Source: Niebla homalea (taxonomy: Eukaryota; Ascomycota; Lecanoromycetes; Lecanorales; Ramalinaceae). From it: DNA of 64,000 bases. The translations under genes were made by a program, and so were the position numbers. Under the pieces are notes generated by a model. The model worked only from the letters and a program-made list of their open reading frames with translations. It was not told where the DNA came from and did no database searches. Shown piece by piece: positions 11,201-24,029 of this stretch (its first letter is position 1; the number at the start of each line of letters is the position of its first letter). The DNA lies in the NCBI GenBank assembly GCA_019925105.1, contig JAHGAU010000011.1, positions 992,001-1,056,000 of the forward strand. The letters run 5' to 3'.

Positions 11201-12000
11201 TTTTATAATCTTAAAGCATAAGGTCCTATTTTGATTTTTTCTTTAAAGCATCTTAAGAAAGAAATTAATATTAACTATCTTAATTTATAATTATATTATA
11301 GATTAGATTAAGCTATAATAATATTTTAAATTTATTCTTAAATTTTAATTTTTTATTTATTATAAAATTTAGCCTTAAATAAAATCATTAAATAATCTTT
11401 TCCTATTAATAACTTAATAATTATACTTTATAACTCTTTTTATTAATCGATTGCTTCAAATATTATAATTCTTTTACGTATAATTTATTTTATTATTTAT
11501 TTTTTCCTTTAATATATTTAACTTTTTACCTTTTTTTATATTTAATTAAGCCCGGGTTTTATATATACATAGTTATTTCGGGATATATATTTTAAACCTC
11601 TTAATATATCTTCTTTTTATTATTTTTAGGACTTTAATATTTTAATTTTAATCTTTTAATTTTTATAACTTTTTTTAGTTCGGCTATAACGTTAAACTTT
11701 TATAATAAAATTATATTTATTATAAACCGGGAGGTTACTTGAAATCCCTCTTAATATATAATAGGTTTTTTATAAAGTTAATTACTTCAATTTAAACAGA
11801 GTATAACCTACTTATTACTTAAAGACCTCGACTTTCTTACTTTACTATTATAATTAAGAGCTAAGATAAACAAGGAAGGAGTCACGACTTAAATCAATTA
11901 TTATATTTCTTATTTCCGAGCTTTTGGTTTACTTATATTTCGATTTTACGCCGTTACCTTCATATTAATTACTCCGGGAAGCGGGACGGGATATATTATA
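11201..12000. other. AT-rich sequence, unassigned
   Basis: No gene, repeat match or motif found. The last 200 bp (from about 11800) keep more C and G and some CA/TG, so they may be unique flank. Confidence 0.4.
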
Positions 12001-12113
12001 TAGGATAAGGATAGGATAGGGATAGGATAGGGATAGTATAGGTATAGGATAGGGATAGGATAGGGATAGGATAGGGATAGGATAGGGATAGGATAGGGAT
12101 AGGATGGGATAAA
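12001..12113 (+). repeat. G-rich minisatellite, 11-bp unit GGGATAGGATA
   Basis: About ten tandem copies with GGG and GG runs on the plus strand only. Just downstream (about 12120-12131) a short CTATCCTATCCTAT-like run is complementary to the unit, so the G-rich strand could fold back. The unit holds no CA or TG and so cannot show RIP. Confidence 0.92.
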
Positions 12114-12235
12114 GTTATTTCTATCCTATCCTATATTAACTTAAGATAGAACGGAATAAGATTAAGATATATTAAGATTTTAACAGCGGATTAAACAAGG
12201 TATATCGTAAATAGAGTAAGGAGTTCTAAGGCTAA

Positions 12236-12625
12236 TAATTGATTAATTGATTTATACTACGGACTTAGTCAAACTAATTCCGGCGTTCCTTAATAATCGG
12301 CTATTAAGCCTTACTAATAACCGTAAAAACCTGATATCTATAACGTTAATATCAAAAACCGGTATCTATTTAGTTTTTATTTTCGTTTAAAAGGGTAAAA
12401 GTATTTATAGCCGTTTTAAGATTAATAATTTATTTATATGCTTTTTCTAAGAAAACCTATAATTTTCTAACCGAGTCTTTTTAAAGGTTACCTTTAAACT
12501 TATTACTTTTTTATCCCCTTGTAAATCCGCCTTATATTATATTTTAAATAATACCTTTAAGTACCTTTATTAATATATATACCGTTATTATTTTAGTTAT
12601 ATGTAACGTCCTTTATAATAAAATA
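12236..12625 (-). mobile_element. LINE-VI 3' fragment, RIPed, broken by element A
   Basis: Begins with the decayed tail (ATTGATTAATTGATT) and the block CCGGCGTTCC, then follows the LINE 3' sequence in the minus direction up to the LTR at 12626. Its inner part (AATACCTTTAAGTACC) is closer to LINE-V than to LINE-II. The remainder of the LINE is not adjacent and was probably carried to the other side of element A. Confidence 0.75.
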
Positions 12626-12873
12626 AGAAGAGATAAGAAGCAATAAAAGAGTAAAAGTGATGGAATAGCATAAAGTAATGGAGTATAATTGAAGATGGGC
12701 CGTAGCCCTTATATAAGATAAAAGGTATAGGTTGCTTCTTATAATAATCCGTTATACTTTTTCTTTTTAAGTATATATGAATTAATTCCACCCTTAATTA
12801 GCCCTTTTCGTGTTTTTATCCCTTTATATATTTATCTATAAGTTTAATATCTTTTATATTCTCCCTTTTTTTA
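12626..12873 (-). repeat. LTR of element A
   Basis: About 248 bp. It matches the LTRs at 13041, 32047, 40641 and 53715, including AGAAGAGAT at one end, the GGGCCGTAGCCC..TATATAAG block and CCCTTTTTTTA at the other. Orientation is minus, judged from the polypurine tract of its family. Confidence 0.85.
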
Positions 12874-13040
12874 GCTCCTTTTATAACGAAGTACTGCCCC
12901 AGTATTATTATACTTTAGATTATATTATATATATTTATATATATCTTAATTATATATTTAATTATTTATAATATTTATTATATTACTTAAGTTATTATTA
13001 ATATAAAAATAAAATAGGCGTTAGTTTAAGAATTACCTAC
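12874..13040 (-). mobile_element. element A, interior next to its LTR (left of insertion B)
   Basis: GCTCC(T)TTTATAA directly after the LTR is the polypurine tract read on plus. The rest matches the sequence after the left LTRs of B and C up to the point where B inserted. The last five bases CCTAC are the target duplication of B. Confidence 0.75.
13036..13040. repeat. target-site duplication of element B, left
   Basis: CCTAC; its partner at 32298-32302 is TTTAC, the same word after C-to-T change. Five bp is usual for Ty3/gypsy integration. Confidence 0.7.
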
Positions 13041-13290
13041 AGAAAAGATAGGAAGGGATGAAAGAGCAAAAGTGATAAAGTAGCAGGTAACAATGGAGTA
13101 CAATTGGAGATAGCCCGCAGCCCCCATATAAGTTAATGAGGTATAAGTTTTATACTATGGTAATTTATTATATCCTTCCTTTTTAAAATATATATAAATC
13201 GATTCTACCCTTAATTAACCCTTTTAATATTCTTATTCCTTTATATACTTATCCGTAAGTTTAATATCTTCTATATTCTTTACCTTTCTA
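13041..13290 (-). repeat. 3' LTR of element B
   Basis: Starts AGAAAAGATAGGAAGG and ends ACCTTTCTA on plus. In the sense direction the LTR runs T(G/A)GAAAGG...CTTTTCT, so it opens with TG but does not close with CA. The CCATATAAG block at about 13125-13133 can serve as a TATA box. Confidence 0.88.
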
Positions 13291-13302
13291 GCTCCCTTTA
13301 TA
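13291..13302 (-). promoter_or_regulatory. polypurine tract of element B
   Basis: Plus GCTCCCTTTATA, so the sense strand reads TATAAAGGGAGC and abuts the 3' LTR. It sets the orientation of the family. The same tract sits inside the left LTRs of A and C. Confidence 0.65.
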
Positions 13303-16300
13303 ATAAGGTAGTACTTATAATACCTTTATAACTTAAATTATAATATGCTTATTTATATATATTTTAATTATATATTTAATAATTAATAATATCCTTTATA
13401 TAACTTAAATAGCCGTAAGTATAAAAGTTAAAGAGGTATTAATACGGTAATAGCTTACCTTAGCTCTTTTTATAATAAATTTACCCCTTTAATATTATGT
13501 ATTATTAATAAATAATTCTTATCCTTTAACGCCGTTTATATATATATCTACTTATTTTTCTTATAGCCTTATTCTTAAGTCTTATTTAATAATAATAAAT
13601 AAGTATATTAAAATCTGGTTTTCTTAAGGGTAACCTTCCCTTATTATTTTAACTTATTAATAACAGCGACTTTAATACTTTACGTTTATTTATCTTAAAG
13701 CTTAAGCTACTTATATTTATATTTTCCTTAAGTATAATATACTTAATCTATATAAGGATATAATACGTTTTACTCCGCTTATTAAAAGATTATAAATACC
13801 GCCCCCTATAAGGATCGGACCTTACGATTAATTATTCTTTATTTTACTTTTTTATTTATATACTTTTAATATCTTTTTTAATCCTATTACTATTAAATAT
13901 ATTTTAAGTAAATTCATTACGTAATTTTAAGTACGTTTTAAAAAGGCTTAATTATTTAAATAGGTTTTATTTGAATTTTATTTTATAAATCTCGATATCT
14001 CTTTTTATTAACGTATTTAAGATAATATTATATATAACTACTTAGCTTGTACCCGTTTATTAATATTATCTTTATAATAATTTATTATTTTAATCTTAAG
14101 AAAGTAACTAAAAGAGGTAATAGTTTATTATAGTTATTATTATTTATATATTATTACTTAAAAAGGTAAAGGAAAAAAGAAAAAAAAAAATTATTTATTA
14201 ATCTTTAAATAGCTTTCTAATTTTTATATAAACTCCTTTAACGCTTAATAATATATTTAATAATATTTACCGAAGGTATATTCTTTATTATAACTTTTAA
14301 TATTTACTTTTATTTACTTATATACTTTTCCTTTAGTTAATTAATATATTAAGTACTTTTAAGGTTATATTTACTTATAAATAAAATATATTTTTATATT
14401 TTCTTAATAGCTTACGTATAATCGTCCCGATATAGGTATTTTTAAAAGGTATATTAAAAGGGGTTCTTTCTAAACGTGCCAATATTACTTATTATCTTTA
14501 TTAAATTCCGTCTTAGCCGGTTCCGTTAGTAAATAAAATATTAAAAATAACGTCCGATTATTTACTTACTCTATAATCGTATCACGTAACCGTTTACTTT
14601 ATCCTTCTCGCTTATTTACTTTTTTCGCTTTTTTTTATTTCTTTAAATTTTTTTACTTTTTTAATTTACTTAATTTCTAACTTCTTTTATACTTTAATTA
14701 ATTTATTTTAAACTTAATTTAATCTCGTATTTAATTATTAATTATCCCTTTAAGAATATATATAAATTAATAACCTTAATGTTATTTACTTATCCTATAT
14801 TTATATTAACTTACTTATAATTTTTTTAGAATTTTATATAAGATTTTTTGATTATATTTATAGTAATTACGTTAATTATATCCTTATACTTTAATAAGTA
14901 CTTTTTTATTATTAACCTTATTAAATTAAATAAACGTATTCTTATTATTATAAGGGTTTATTTACTTAATAATCGATTAATATATTTAAAGTTATACTTT
15001 ATGGTTCTTTATAATTCTAGTCTATTTTAACTTTTTTATTTTTAAAAGCTTTTTATAATATATATTTAAATTTATGCTTCCCGTATATATACCGGGGCCC
15101 GGGCGTATACTAGGTACTAGTAAATCGACGGTAACCGTTATTTTACCTTTATTAACTACCGCCGTATTAAGGGTTTATTAAATAACGCTTATTTAAATTA
15201 TATTTTTAAATATTGGCCGGGCGATTATAGTTTTTATTTAAATATATATAAATTAATTCGTTTTTTAATTAATTATTGTTAATTCCTTTTTATAGATTTT
15301 TAATATCGGAATATAATTTAAATAAACATTTTTTTCTTTAATACGTTATATACCTCTTAATCCCGATATTAATCGTAAGTTTAATATAGAAGGTTATATA
15401 TACTTTATAATTAATTATAATTTATAGTTAACTAAACCATTATAATTTTAATAAATACTTTTTCCTTTATTTTTTATATTTAAAACCCGATGATTATTAT
15501 TATAATTTATTCTTAGTCCTTAATTATCTTATTCTATTATTTAATTACTTTAATAATCTCGGTTATTCCGTTTATCTTCTTTACCATCTGCTTAATTAAT
15601 TTAGCCGTTTATATTACCTTTTTTTCGCCTATTTACTTAATCGACCCTTTCGGTTTAAGTATACCAGTTATCCCCGCGTTAATCTGGTCTTATTAATATC
15701 GTCAGTTTATCTTAATCGTACGAGTTTAATTAACGTAAGAAAACCCGTATAAAATATAATTTATCTTTTTTAAGGATTAATACCTTAACGGAATCATATA
15801 AACGGTTATTTAAAAAAAGATAATATTATTTATCCGATTTAAACTTAATTAAGGATATTTTTAATTTAAGTTTTAAGAATCTTAACTTTAATAAGTTATT
15901 TCTTCCTTTTATATATAAAGTAATTATTAACCGGTTCTTTATTTAAACGATATATCTACTTAAGTTCCTTCGTTAACTTCCCCTTTTTTTAAGTCCATTA
16001 CTTATACTATATATACGTAATAACCCTTATTTATATCTTTATAAATATTTCTTTTTTAATAAGTTTCTCTTTTTACTTCGTCTTTATATATATGATAACC
16101 TTTAAAGTCTTTAACTTAAATATAACTCCTTAACCGTTCCCGGTTAAAACTACTTCCGTAAGTAATACGGTTATACTTTAAAGAAAGGTTTACGTCTTTT
16201 TTAACTTTATATTATTGACTTTAATAAACCCTATATTCCGGATTATTCTTAAGCTTATTATACTTAACTTATATCGTTTAGCTTTAATTTCGGACCGTAG

Positions 16301-19300
16301 TTATTATAAATATTATTATAGTTTTAATCTTAATATATACCCTATTAAAAGGGCATATATATAATTATTTACGGATTAAAGCCTTAATTAATTTTTAGGT
16401 TATTTTACCAGCTCTTTTAATTACGTTACCGGGCCTACCCGTTAAATCGCCTCCTTAATAACGGGTTATTTTTATCTTAAATTACGTCCTTATATATATA
16501 CCGGTCCTTTTACTCCGCCTCCGCCCTTATTCTTAAGGTAGGATAATTAATATAGTTTTATACCTTATAACTACCGTAATAAAGAATAATCCTAAATATA
16601 TTTTCCTATTTTAAGGGTATAATTAAGGCCTTAATTACTTATTATTTAAAATAATTTTTATATTTATATTAACGGTATATTTTACTTATATTCTTAATAT
16701 AATATTTATAATAAGTTTAATATTTAAAGTTATAATTTATCAAAGAAATATCTTTTAAATAAATTTTTTAATATATAACCTTAATATTTAATTATACTTT
16801 TATTTATATATTATTATTAATATATTTTTTTTTATTTAAAGAAATATTTTTAATTATAAATAATTATAACTTTTTATATTTTTATTATTTTATAACTTAT
16901 AATATAATAAATAAAAGATTATAAATAAAAAACTAAAAGCTTAATATCCCTTTATTTATACTTATTTCTTCCAATTTTTTATTATATTCTTATTTCCCTT
17001 TTTTTTTAATTTTTTATTTTTAACGGTATTTATTAAAGTAATTATTTATTTTTTTCTTTCCTTTTTTTTTTTTTAAAAAAAGTTTTAAATTTATATTTTT
17101 TAAGATTTTTAATATATTAAAATATAAAAATAAATAAATAAAAATATAATAAAAAACGGTATTATATTATTTATATATATTTTTTCCTTTTAAATTATAT
17201 TATTTATAATTATAATAATTTTTAAAGGATTAAAATATTTTTTATTTATATCCGTTAAATTTTAATTTTCTTTATTACTTTTAATTTTAATTAATTAAAA
17301 ATTTTAAGATATTTATTATATAATATAGATATTTTAAGATAATCTTTATAAAATAAATTAAATATAAAAATTTTATTTATTTTTTTTTTAATATATATAA
17401 AGCTTTATATTTTTTTATAAAGCCCTTAATAATAAATAATTTAATTTAATAAAGCTTAAGTTTTTTAAAATTTAAGGTAAAATTTTATTATATAATTAAT
17501 TACTTTTTTTTTTTATGGGTTTTAACCTTATACTCCTTTATTATAACGTTTTTTCTATTGGTTTTTTATTATATTTAACTTCTTTTATAATTCTTTTTTA
17601 ATATTTATTTAATTTATTATAAATTCTTAAATAACTTTATATATTACTTTTTTTAAAAATAATATTATTCTTTTTATAATACGTATTTTAATTCTTAATT
17701 TAATTATATTCCGTTTATATATTATATCCGGTTTAACCTTAATAAGGATATTAATAAAAATATATTTTAAATATTTAATATATTTTAAGTTAATACTTAA
17801 TATTATTAATCTTTTTATTTATATTTAATTATATTTTTATAAAATTTACGATTTTTTTATTACGTTTTATTAAATTTAATTATTAAACTTTATTATACTT
17901 ATTATTTTATATATTATATTTAATATAAAAATAAATTAAATATTATATAATTAAAAAAAGCTTTTTATTTTTTTATTTATAAATTCTTTCCTAATATTTA
18001 TATACTTTTTTAACGTAATAATTATATTTTTTATTTTAATTAATATAATATAAAATAACTACATAAATCGTAAAAAATAATTTATTATATTAAAGATATA
18101 TTAAAAATTATTTTATATTTATTTAAAAGGATTAATAAAGTCCGCTTTAAATAAGTTAAAAAGGGTTTTTACCTTAATTAAACTTAATAAAACCGTATAA
18201 CTTCCGTATATTTACCTTATATAAATTAGGTACTTTTATATATATTTTATAATATCTTTTATTATATTTAATAATTTATTATATTAAAAACGTATTAAAG
18301 ATTATAACCCTATATTTATTTAAAAGAGTTATTAAAGTCCGCTTTAAATAAATTAAAAAAGTTTTTACCTTAATTAAACTTAATAAAACCGTATAACTTC
18401 TATATATTTACTTTATATAAGTTAAGTATTTTTATATATATTTTATAATATCTTTTATTATATTTAATTATTAATAATAATACCGTAATTTTTTTAATAT
18501 AATTTTTAATAAAAAGTATTCTATATTATTATAAATTTCTTTAAATATTTATATTATTTTTATTTTTATTAAATATACTATTTAACGCTTTTTATATCGG
18601 TAAAGTAACTTATTAATAATTAAATTAAATTTATAATTTATAAGTTATTTATTAAATTTAACTTATTAAATTATATTTTCTTTTTTTAATTTTATTTTTA
18701 TTTTAAGGTATTCAATAATATTAATATATTAATTATTATCTTTATAATAAAATAATTCTTTAAGTTTTAATAATTCCGTAAGTTTATAATTAATTTATAT
18801 ATATTTTATTTTATAATTATTATTTAATTTTATATTATATATTTATATTAATTTATTATTAATTATCCTTTATAATTATAATTCTTTTATATTTATTTTC
18901 TTCTTTTTATTTACGCTTTTCTTTATTAATTTTTTTTTTTACGTTTTAAGTTAATTAACTTTTTAATTATTATATTATAATTTATATATTATTATAAATA
19001 TTAATTTTTTTTTTTTTTTACTTTTTTAAAGAATTCTTTTAATATAACGTAATATCCTTTTTTATTATTTTTTAAAATTATATTATATTATTTTTATTTT
19101 TTTATATTTTAAAAATTATTTTCTTTATTATTTTATTAAATATATAATTTAAATTATTAAATAATATCTTTAATAAATTATTTATAGCTTTATTAATTTC
19201 TTTTTTAATATATTTAATTTTAATATATAATTTTCTTAACTTATTTATTTTTTTTTTATAAAAATATTTTTATAATAATTTATATTTATAAATTTTATTA

Positions 19301-20024
19301 ATAACTTACAATTTATATATATAATTAAAACTTTTTTATAATTTAATATATAAGAAAACTTTTCTTTAAATATAATAATAATTATTAATTTTTATTTATA
19401 AATATTATAATTATATTTTACTTTATTTATTATATATAAATTATAAATAAATAAAATAATATAATTATTTTAAGTTTAAATAATATAATATTTAGCTTTA
19501 TATCTTAAAACTTTAATATATATATAAATTAATATTTTTAAATTTTATTTAAATAAAGTTTTAATTTTTATTATTATATTTTATATAAGTTAAAATAATA
19601 TATTTTTTAATTTTTCTTTATATTTTTAATTAAATATATAAATAAATAAATTGTTTTTATAAAGCTTTTAATTTATTTTTTTATTATATTAATAATATTT
19701 AAGAATCTTTTAATATTTTTTATATTTTAAATTATTAATTAATTAAATATTTTTTTATATTTTTTAAATTTAATTTATATATATCTTTTTATTTTATAAT
19801 CTTTTTTAAGTATTTTAATTTTTATTATATTAATTTTTAATTTATTAAATAATAATTTTAATTTTAATTATAAAATTTTAAAAAAAAAAAAATTTTTAAG
19901 AAAATAAATTATTTTTCTTATATCCTATATACTTTAAAGATATCGTTAAAATAAAAAGTTAAATTAATAAAATTATATTCTTTTTTAAAAATAAAAAAAA
20001 TAATTTTAAGTTTAATTTAAAAAT
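13303..20024 (-). pseudogene. element B polyprotein remnant, C-terminal half
   Basis: Minus-strand reading frame broken mainly by TAA/TAG. 15.6-16.7 kb matches the better preserved block of C at 43.2-44.3 kb. About 19.45-19.83 kb corresponds to the RT connection and RNase H region identified in C at 46.86-47.22 kb. Integrase should lie between these but could not be read. The small plus-strand open frame at 14848-15030 is antisense. Confidence 0.6.
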
Positions 20025-20036
20025 AACTTTTAATAT
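20025..20036. repeat. target-site duplication of LINE-II, left
   Basis: AACTTTTAATAT, identical to 25898-25909. Confidence 0.9.
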
Positions 20037-20147
20037 TGATTGATTGATTGATTTATACTACGGATCTAGCTAAGCTAATTCCGGCGTTCCCTAATACTCG
20101 GCCATTTAACCTTATTAGTAACCGCAAAAAACCCGACATCCATAGCG

Positions 20148-23100
20148 TCAGGAATAAAAACCGGTATCCACCCAGTTTCCACTCACGTCTTAAGGGTTAA
20201 GAGTATTTACGGCCGTTTAAAGAGTAGGAATTTATTTATACGTTTTTTTAAGAAAACTTATAATATTACGACCGAATTTATTTAAAAGTTACCTTTAAAC
20301 CTATTACTCTTCCGTTACTTTATGGGTCTATTTAATACTAAAATTTCAGAATTCCGATTATATTACTAAATGTCCTTACCGATACGTATACTATTACCAC
20401 CTTATTTATACAACTTTACCGACCGATATAGTATCGCTTTTTACGCCGTCCCGGTATTTATAGCCCCTTTAGCCCCCTATTAAGTATAGTTTTCCTACCG
20501 CTACTTTTTACCCCCGGGTCGGCGGTGAGGTTTCTTAATTAGGTCCTTAACCACTTTTTTTATTTCCTTAGCTAGGCCGAATTATAATAATAAGCCTATA
20601 GTTATTATAAATTTAGCGGCCGCCTTAATACCCCTTTTATTAATAAGTATTTAATAATAATTATTAATCTTTACCTTTTAATTAATCTTAATTTAAGCTC
20701 CTTAAATAGTAAATAGGAGATTAATACGTATATAGCATTTTACTTTTGTTACTTATATTTATAGTTAACGTTAATCCGGCCACCGGCGTATATAATAGAA
20801 AGGAAGTAAACTAAGCCGTTCTTACCTATCCGGAGTTAAATTATTAATACGTTATTGTTTTTCCTTATAATCCCGTAACGCCGGAAATACTTATTAGTAA
20901 CCTCGTTATTATCCAGCGTTAAATACCGTCGCTTTTAAAGGATCGATTCTTTATATCTACGTTAACGCTTTATTTATTTCTTTATGGTCTATAGGGTAAT
21001 CGCCGTTAACTTTGCCCTTATAACCTTCTTCTTTTCCGCCGCTCTTATTTTAAGTAAAAGTTCATATACTCCTACGTTAACTTCTTAAATATAAGCTAGG
21101 TCGACCTCTTTTTTAACTTACTTTAATTTAACTTCCGTAAAGGGGCAGGTACCGTTTCTTTATGCTTTCTTATTTAAGGCCTCTTATAATTTTAGTGAAT
21201 ATATTTATTTCCTACTAACGTAACTAAGTTCATACCCCTTTTAAGCTTCGTTTAAGCGATTATTTAATTTAAGGTTAGCTTTATTAATAGTATAAAGACC
21301 TCGGATTCCAGTACCGGGACGGGAGTCGCTTTATATGCTCTACTTACCACTCTTAAGTATCGGTTTTAGATTTTTTATAGTTACCGGACGGGCTTTTTCC
21401 TATATTTAAGCGTGCCTTCGGGTACGTATTAAATAGTTACTACGTACGTTATTATAAACTTTATAACCGTTTAATAAATGGTTCTAACCTTCTATAAGGT
21501 AACTCCCTATGTCAACGCCGTAAAATAAATAAAACCTTTCTCCTGTGAAATTATCTTCTTTTAAACCTTTTTTATGTGGTTTTTCTAATCTAGTTTCCTA
21601 TCGATTTATAAATTAAGTACCTTAATATTAACTTCCGGTTTTACCGTTATATTATTTAAGTCCATTATAGCTATTATATTGTATAGTTTCAGGCTCCTTA
21701 TTATATAAACGAGCTTATACTTATACAGAACAAATTAAGCCTTATATATCTTTGCCCATCGCAAATAGACTTTATAAGCCTATTTCAGCTTTAAATAGTT
21801 CGTATGAATAAACGTACTATAAATTAAAAGGTAAATATCGTTAATAAAGCCCCCTACTTAAACCTTCTATTTTAACTTTATTAAGTCCTCGATAAGTAGG
21901 CTATTAAAGAATAAGAATAAGATTAAGGAGATAAGTAACCTTTAGGGAATCTTTATTATCGCGGGCTTTATCGTATTTATCTTTTATCCTAGGCTAATTA
22001 ACGTTATTTAATTACTTAGGAAACTCTTTATCCAATTCACGAAGAAAAATAAAACCCCTTTTTCCGCAAATTATATAGTAACCTTTGGTAATTTACCTTA
22101 TCGAACGCCCCTATAATATTTAAAGAAAAAAGACTCGTAATATACTTCTTCTTATAGCCTTATACCGTATATATGTTATCGATTAAGCCTTTAAGAGCCG
22201 TTTCCGTCGACCGTCTTCTTCTTACCCTTATCTATTGGTTAAGGAGTAGCCCATACTTTTCTACGTAATTACTTAGGATCTTCGTGATTACCGTTTTTAA
22301 AGCCTTTTTTAACGTATAAAGGAGTACTATAGGTCTATATAACTTTACCTCTGAATAATCTAACTTAATTAACTTCTTAAGGATGATCGTCTTGGTTTCC
22401 TTAAATTTACGGGGGTAATATCCTATATCGAAACAGGCTTAAAACAGGTAAATAAAGACCTCTCTAAATAGTAACGTTACTATAGATAAGAACCTATTTA
22501 GTATACCGTTGGGTCCGGGGCCTTATCCTTCTTCGGCTTATTAATTATTTTAATTATTATCTCCTAAATTATTACCTTACTTATTATCATTAATTTAGGA
22601 TATACCGTACCGTTAATATCTACTAGGTTAGCTTCCGGTAACAGGGGAAAGAACGTCCCTTTAAGAGTTTTAATCTTGCCGTCAAAGGTGTTTATTACCG
22701 TACCGTTTAGTCTTTTTAGGGGTGGAAACTTGGGGATAAGTTTAAATTTCCTATTTTATTTTTTACCGTATTTTACTAGCTTTTAAATATTACGAGGGAA
22801 ACCGCCGAGTTATATACTATAACCCGGAAGTATATTTACTTAACCTTCCGGATAATTCTTTCCTTTTCCTTTTAAGCTTTTTTTAACCGCTAAAGCGTCT
22901 CCCGGTTTTTATACTTAATAGTTTATTTTATAAGCGCTTTTACCTTTATAGTCGCCTTTATATACTCCTTATTTTAGTAAATTTTAACTCTTTAAGACGG
23001 CTTTACTATTAAAACTATAATATTAATTACTTTGTTTAAAGCCTTTATTACCCGCTTTATAAAACGGTTGATCTATTTTTATTATTAAGCCAGGGACGTT

Positions 23101-23990
23101 CCGCTAATTAGGATATTACCTCCACCGCCTTTATTAATACCTCGGCTTCCTTAGCCGTCTTTTACGCTTATTTAGACGGTAAAAACGGAGTCACATTAAT
23201 AGACCAGTTTAAAGTCGTTTGTATCGGGACGTAATCCGAACCGTATTTTAGGTCCTTTCGGGGTCCGTATATTATAACCGAATTAATAATACCTTCTGAG
23301 CCGAATATTAAGTCGATTATAATCCTAAATTTACGGCTTTCCTATATAATAGTCCCTTTTAACGTTAATAGCGTAAGGTTAAACCGTATAATAACTATTA
23401 ATAGCTCCTTAAATTCAGTATAATTAATCGTATAACCGTCCTTATTTTATTAAACGTAATAAAGATTAAAATCCCCTATTAGGAGGTACTTACCGGGTAT
23501 AATTATAATATCCTTAAGTAACGGGATCGTAAAAAATCCCTTCTTATTGGCCGGTAACGGATTATACGTATTATAAATATTTAAAGTGCCTTTAACATCC
23601 CCCTCTCGTATGATCCGGAGTATATATAGGTTCCCTCCGTAATAAATAACGTCCTAATTATTTATATTTAGCCTCTTATTAATAAAGAAGTATATCCGCG
23701 TTATCTTATTACCCTTAAAGGCTAAATAAAAACCATCTCCCGGGTTAATTAAAGAGTAAATATACGGACTATATAACGGCTCCTATATCGCTATAATATC
23801 GATATTCTTTACCTCCTTAAATCTGAATATCGGTATTACGGCTTTGGCTGTTTCCTTATGTACGTTATATTATATTACTTTCAGAAGCGTAAATATATTA
23901 GATATCGACGTCCGTTGGGCTCTCCTTATCGACTTTTATTTATATAGACGGTTTCTCCTTAAGGTTAAGCATTATTTGTTTTAATCTTTT
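20148..23990 (-). pseudogene. LINE-II ORF2: endonuclease/reverse transcriptase remnant
   Basis: Read on minus, the RT fingers motif lies at 22507-22536 as KKDKAPDPT (family KAPGPDG). It is followed downstream by NRFLSIVTLLF, ACFDIGYYPRKFKETKTIIL and YRPIVLLYTL, the order of Tad/Jockey RTs. The stop is TGA at 20148-20150, aligned with the intact end at 7251. An endonuclease domain should occupy about 22.6-23.95 kb by position in the family; I did not confirm its catalytic residues. The 5' limit is estimated from the end of ORF1. Stops are mostly TAA/TAG at Q and W codons. Confidence 0.8.
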
Positions 23991-24029
23991 CGTTATGATA
24001 ATAATCTTAATCGGGCGGCCGGCCTTAAA

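Noticed and set aside
12001..12113. telomere repeat
   Set aside because: Unit is GGGATAGGATA, not TTAGGG, and it is internal.
12597..12791. 64-codon minus-strand frame, and 68-codon plus frame at 40658-40864
   Set aside because: Both lie across LTR sequence of the 13-kb family and are not conserved between LTR copies.
12626..13290. tandem duplication of about 415 bp
   Set aside because: Better explained as two LTRs of the same family brought together because B inserted near the end of A, with a 5-bp duplication.
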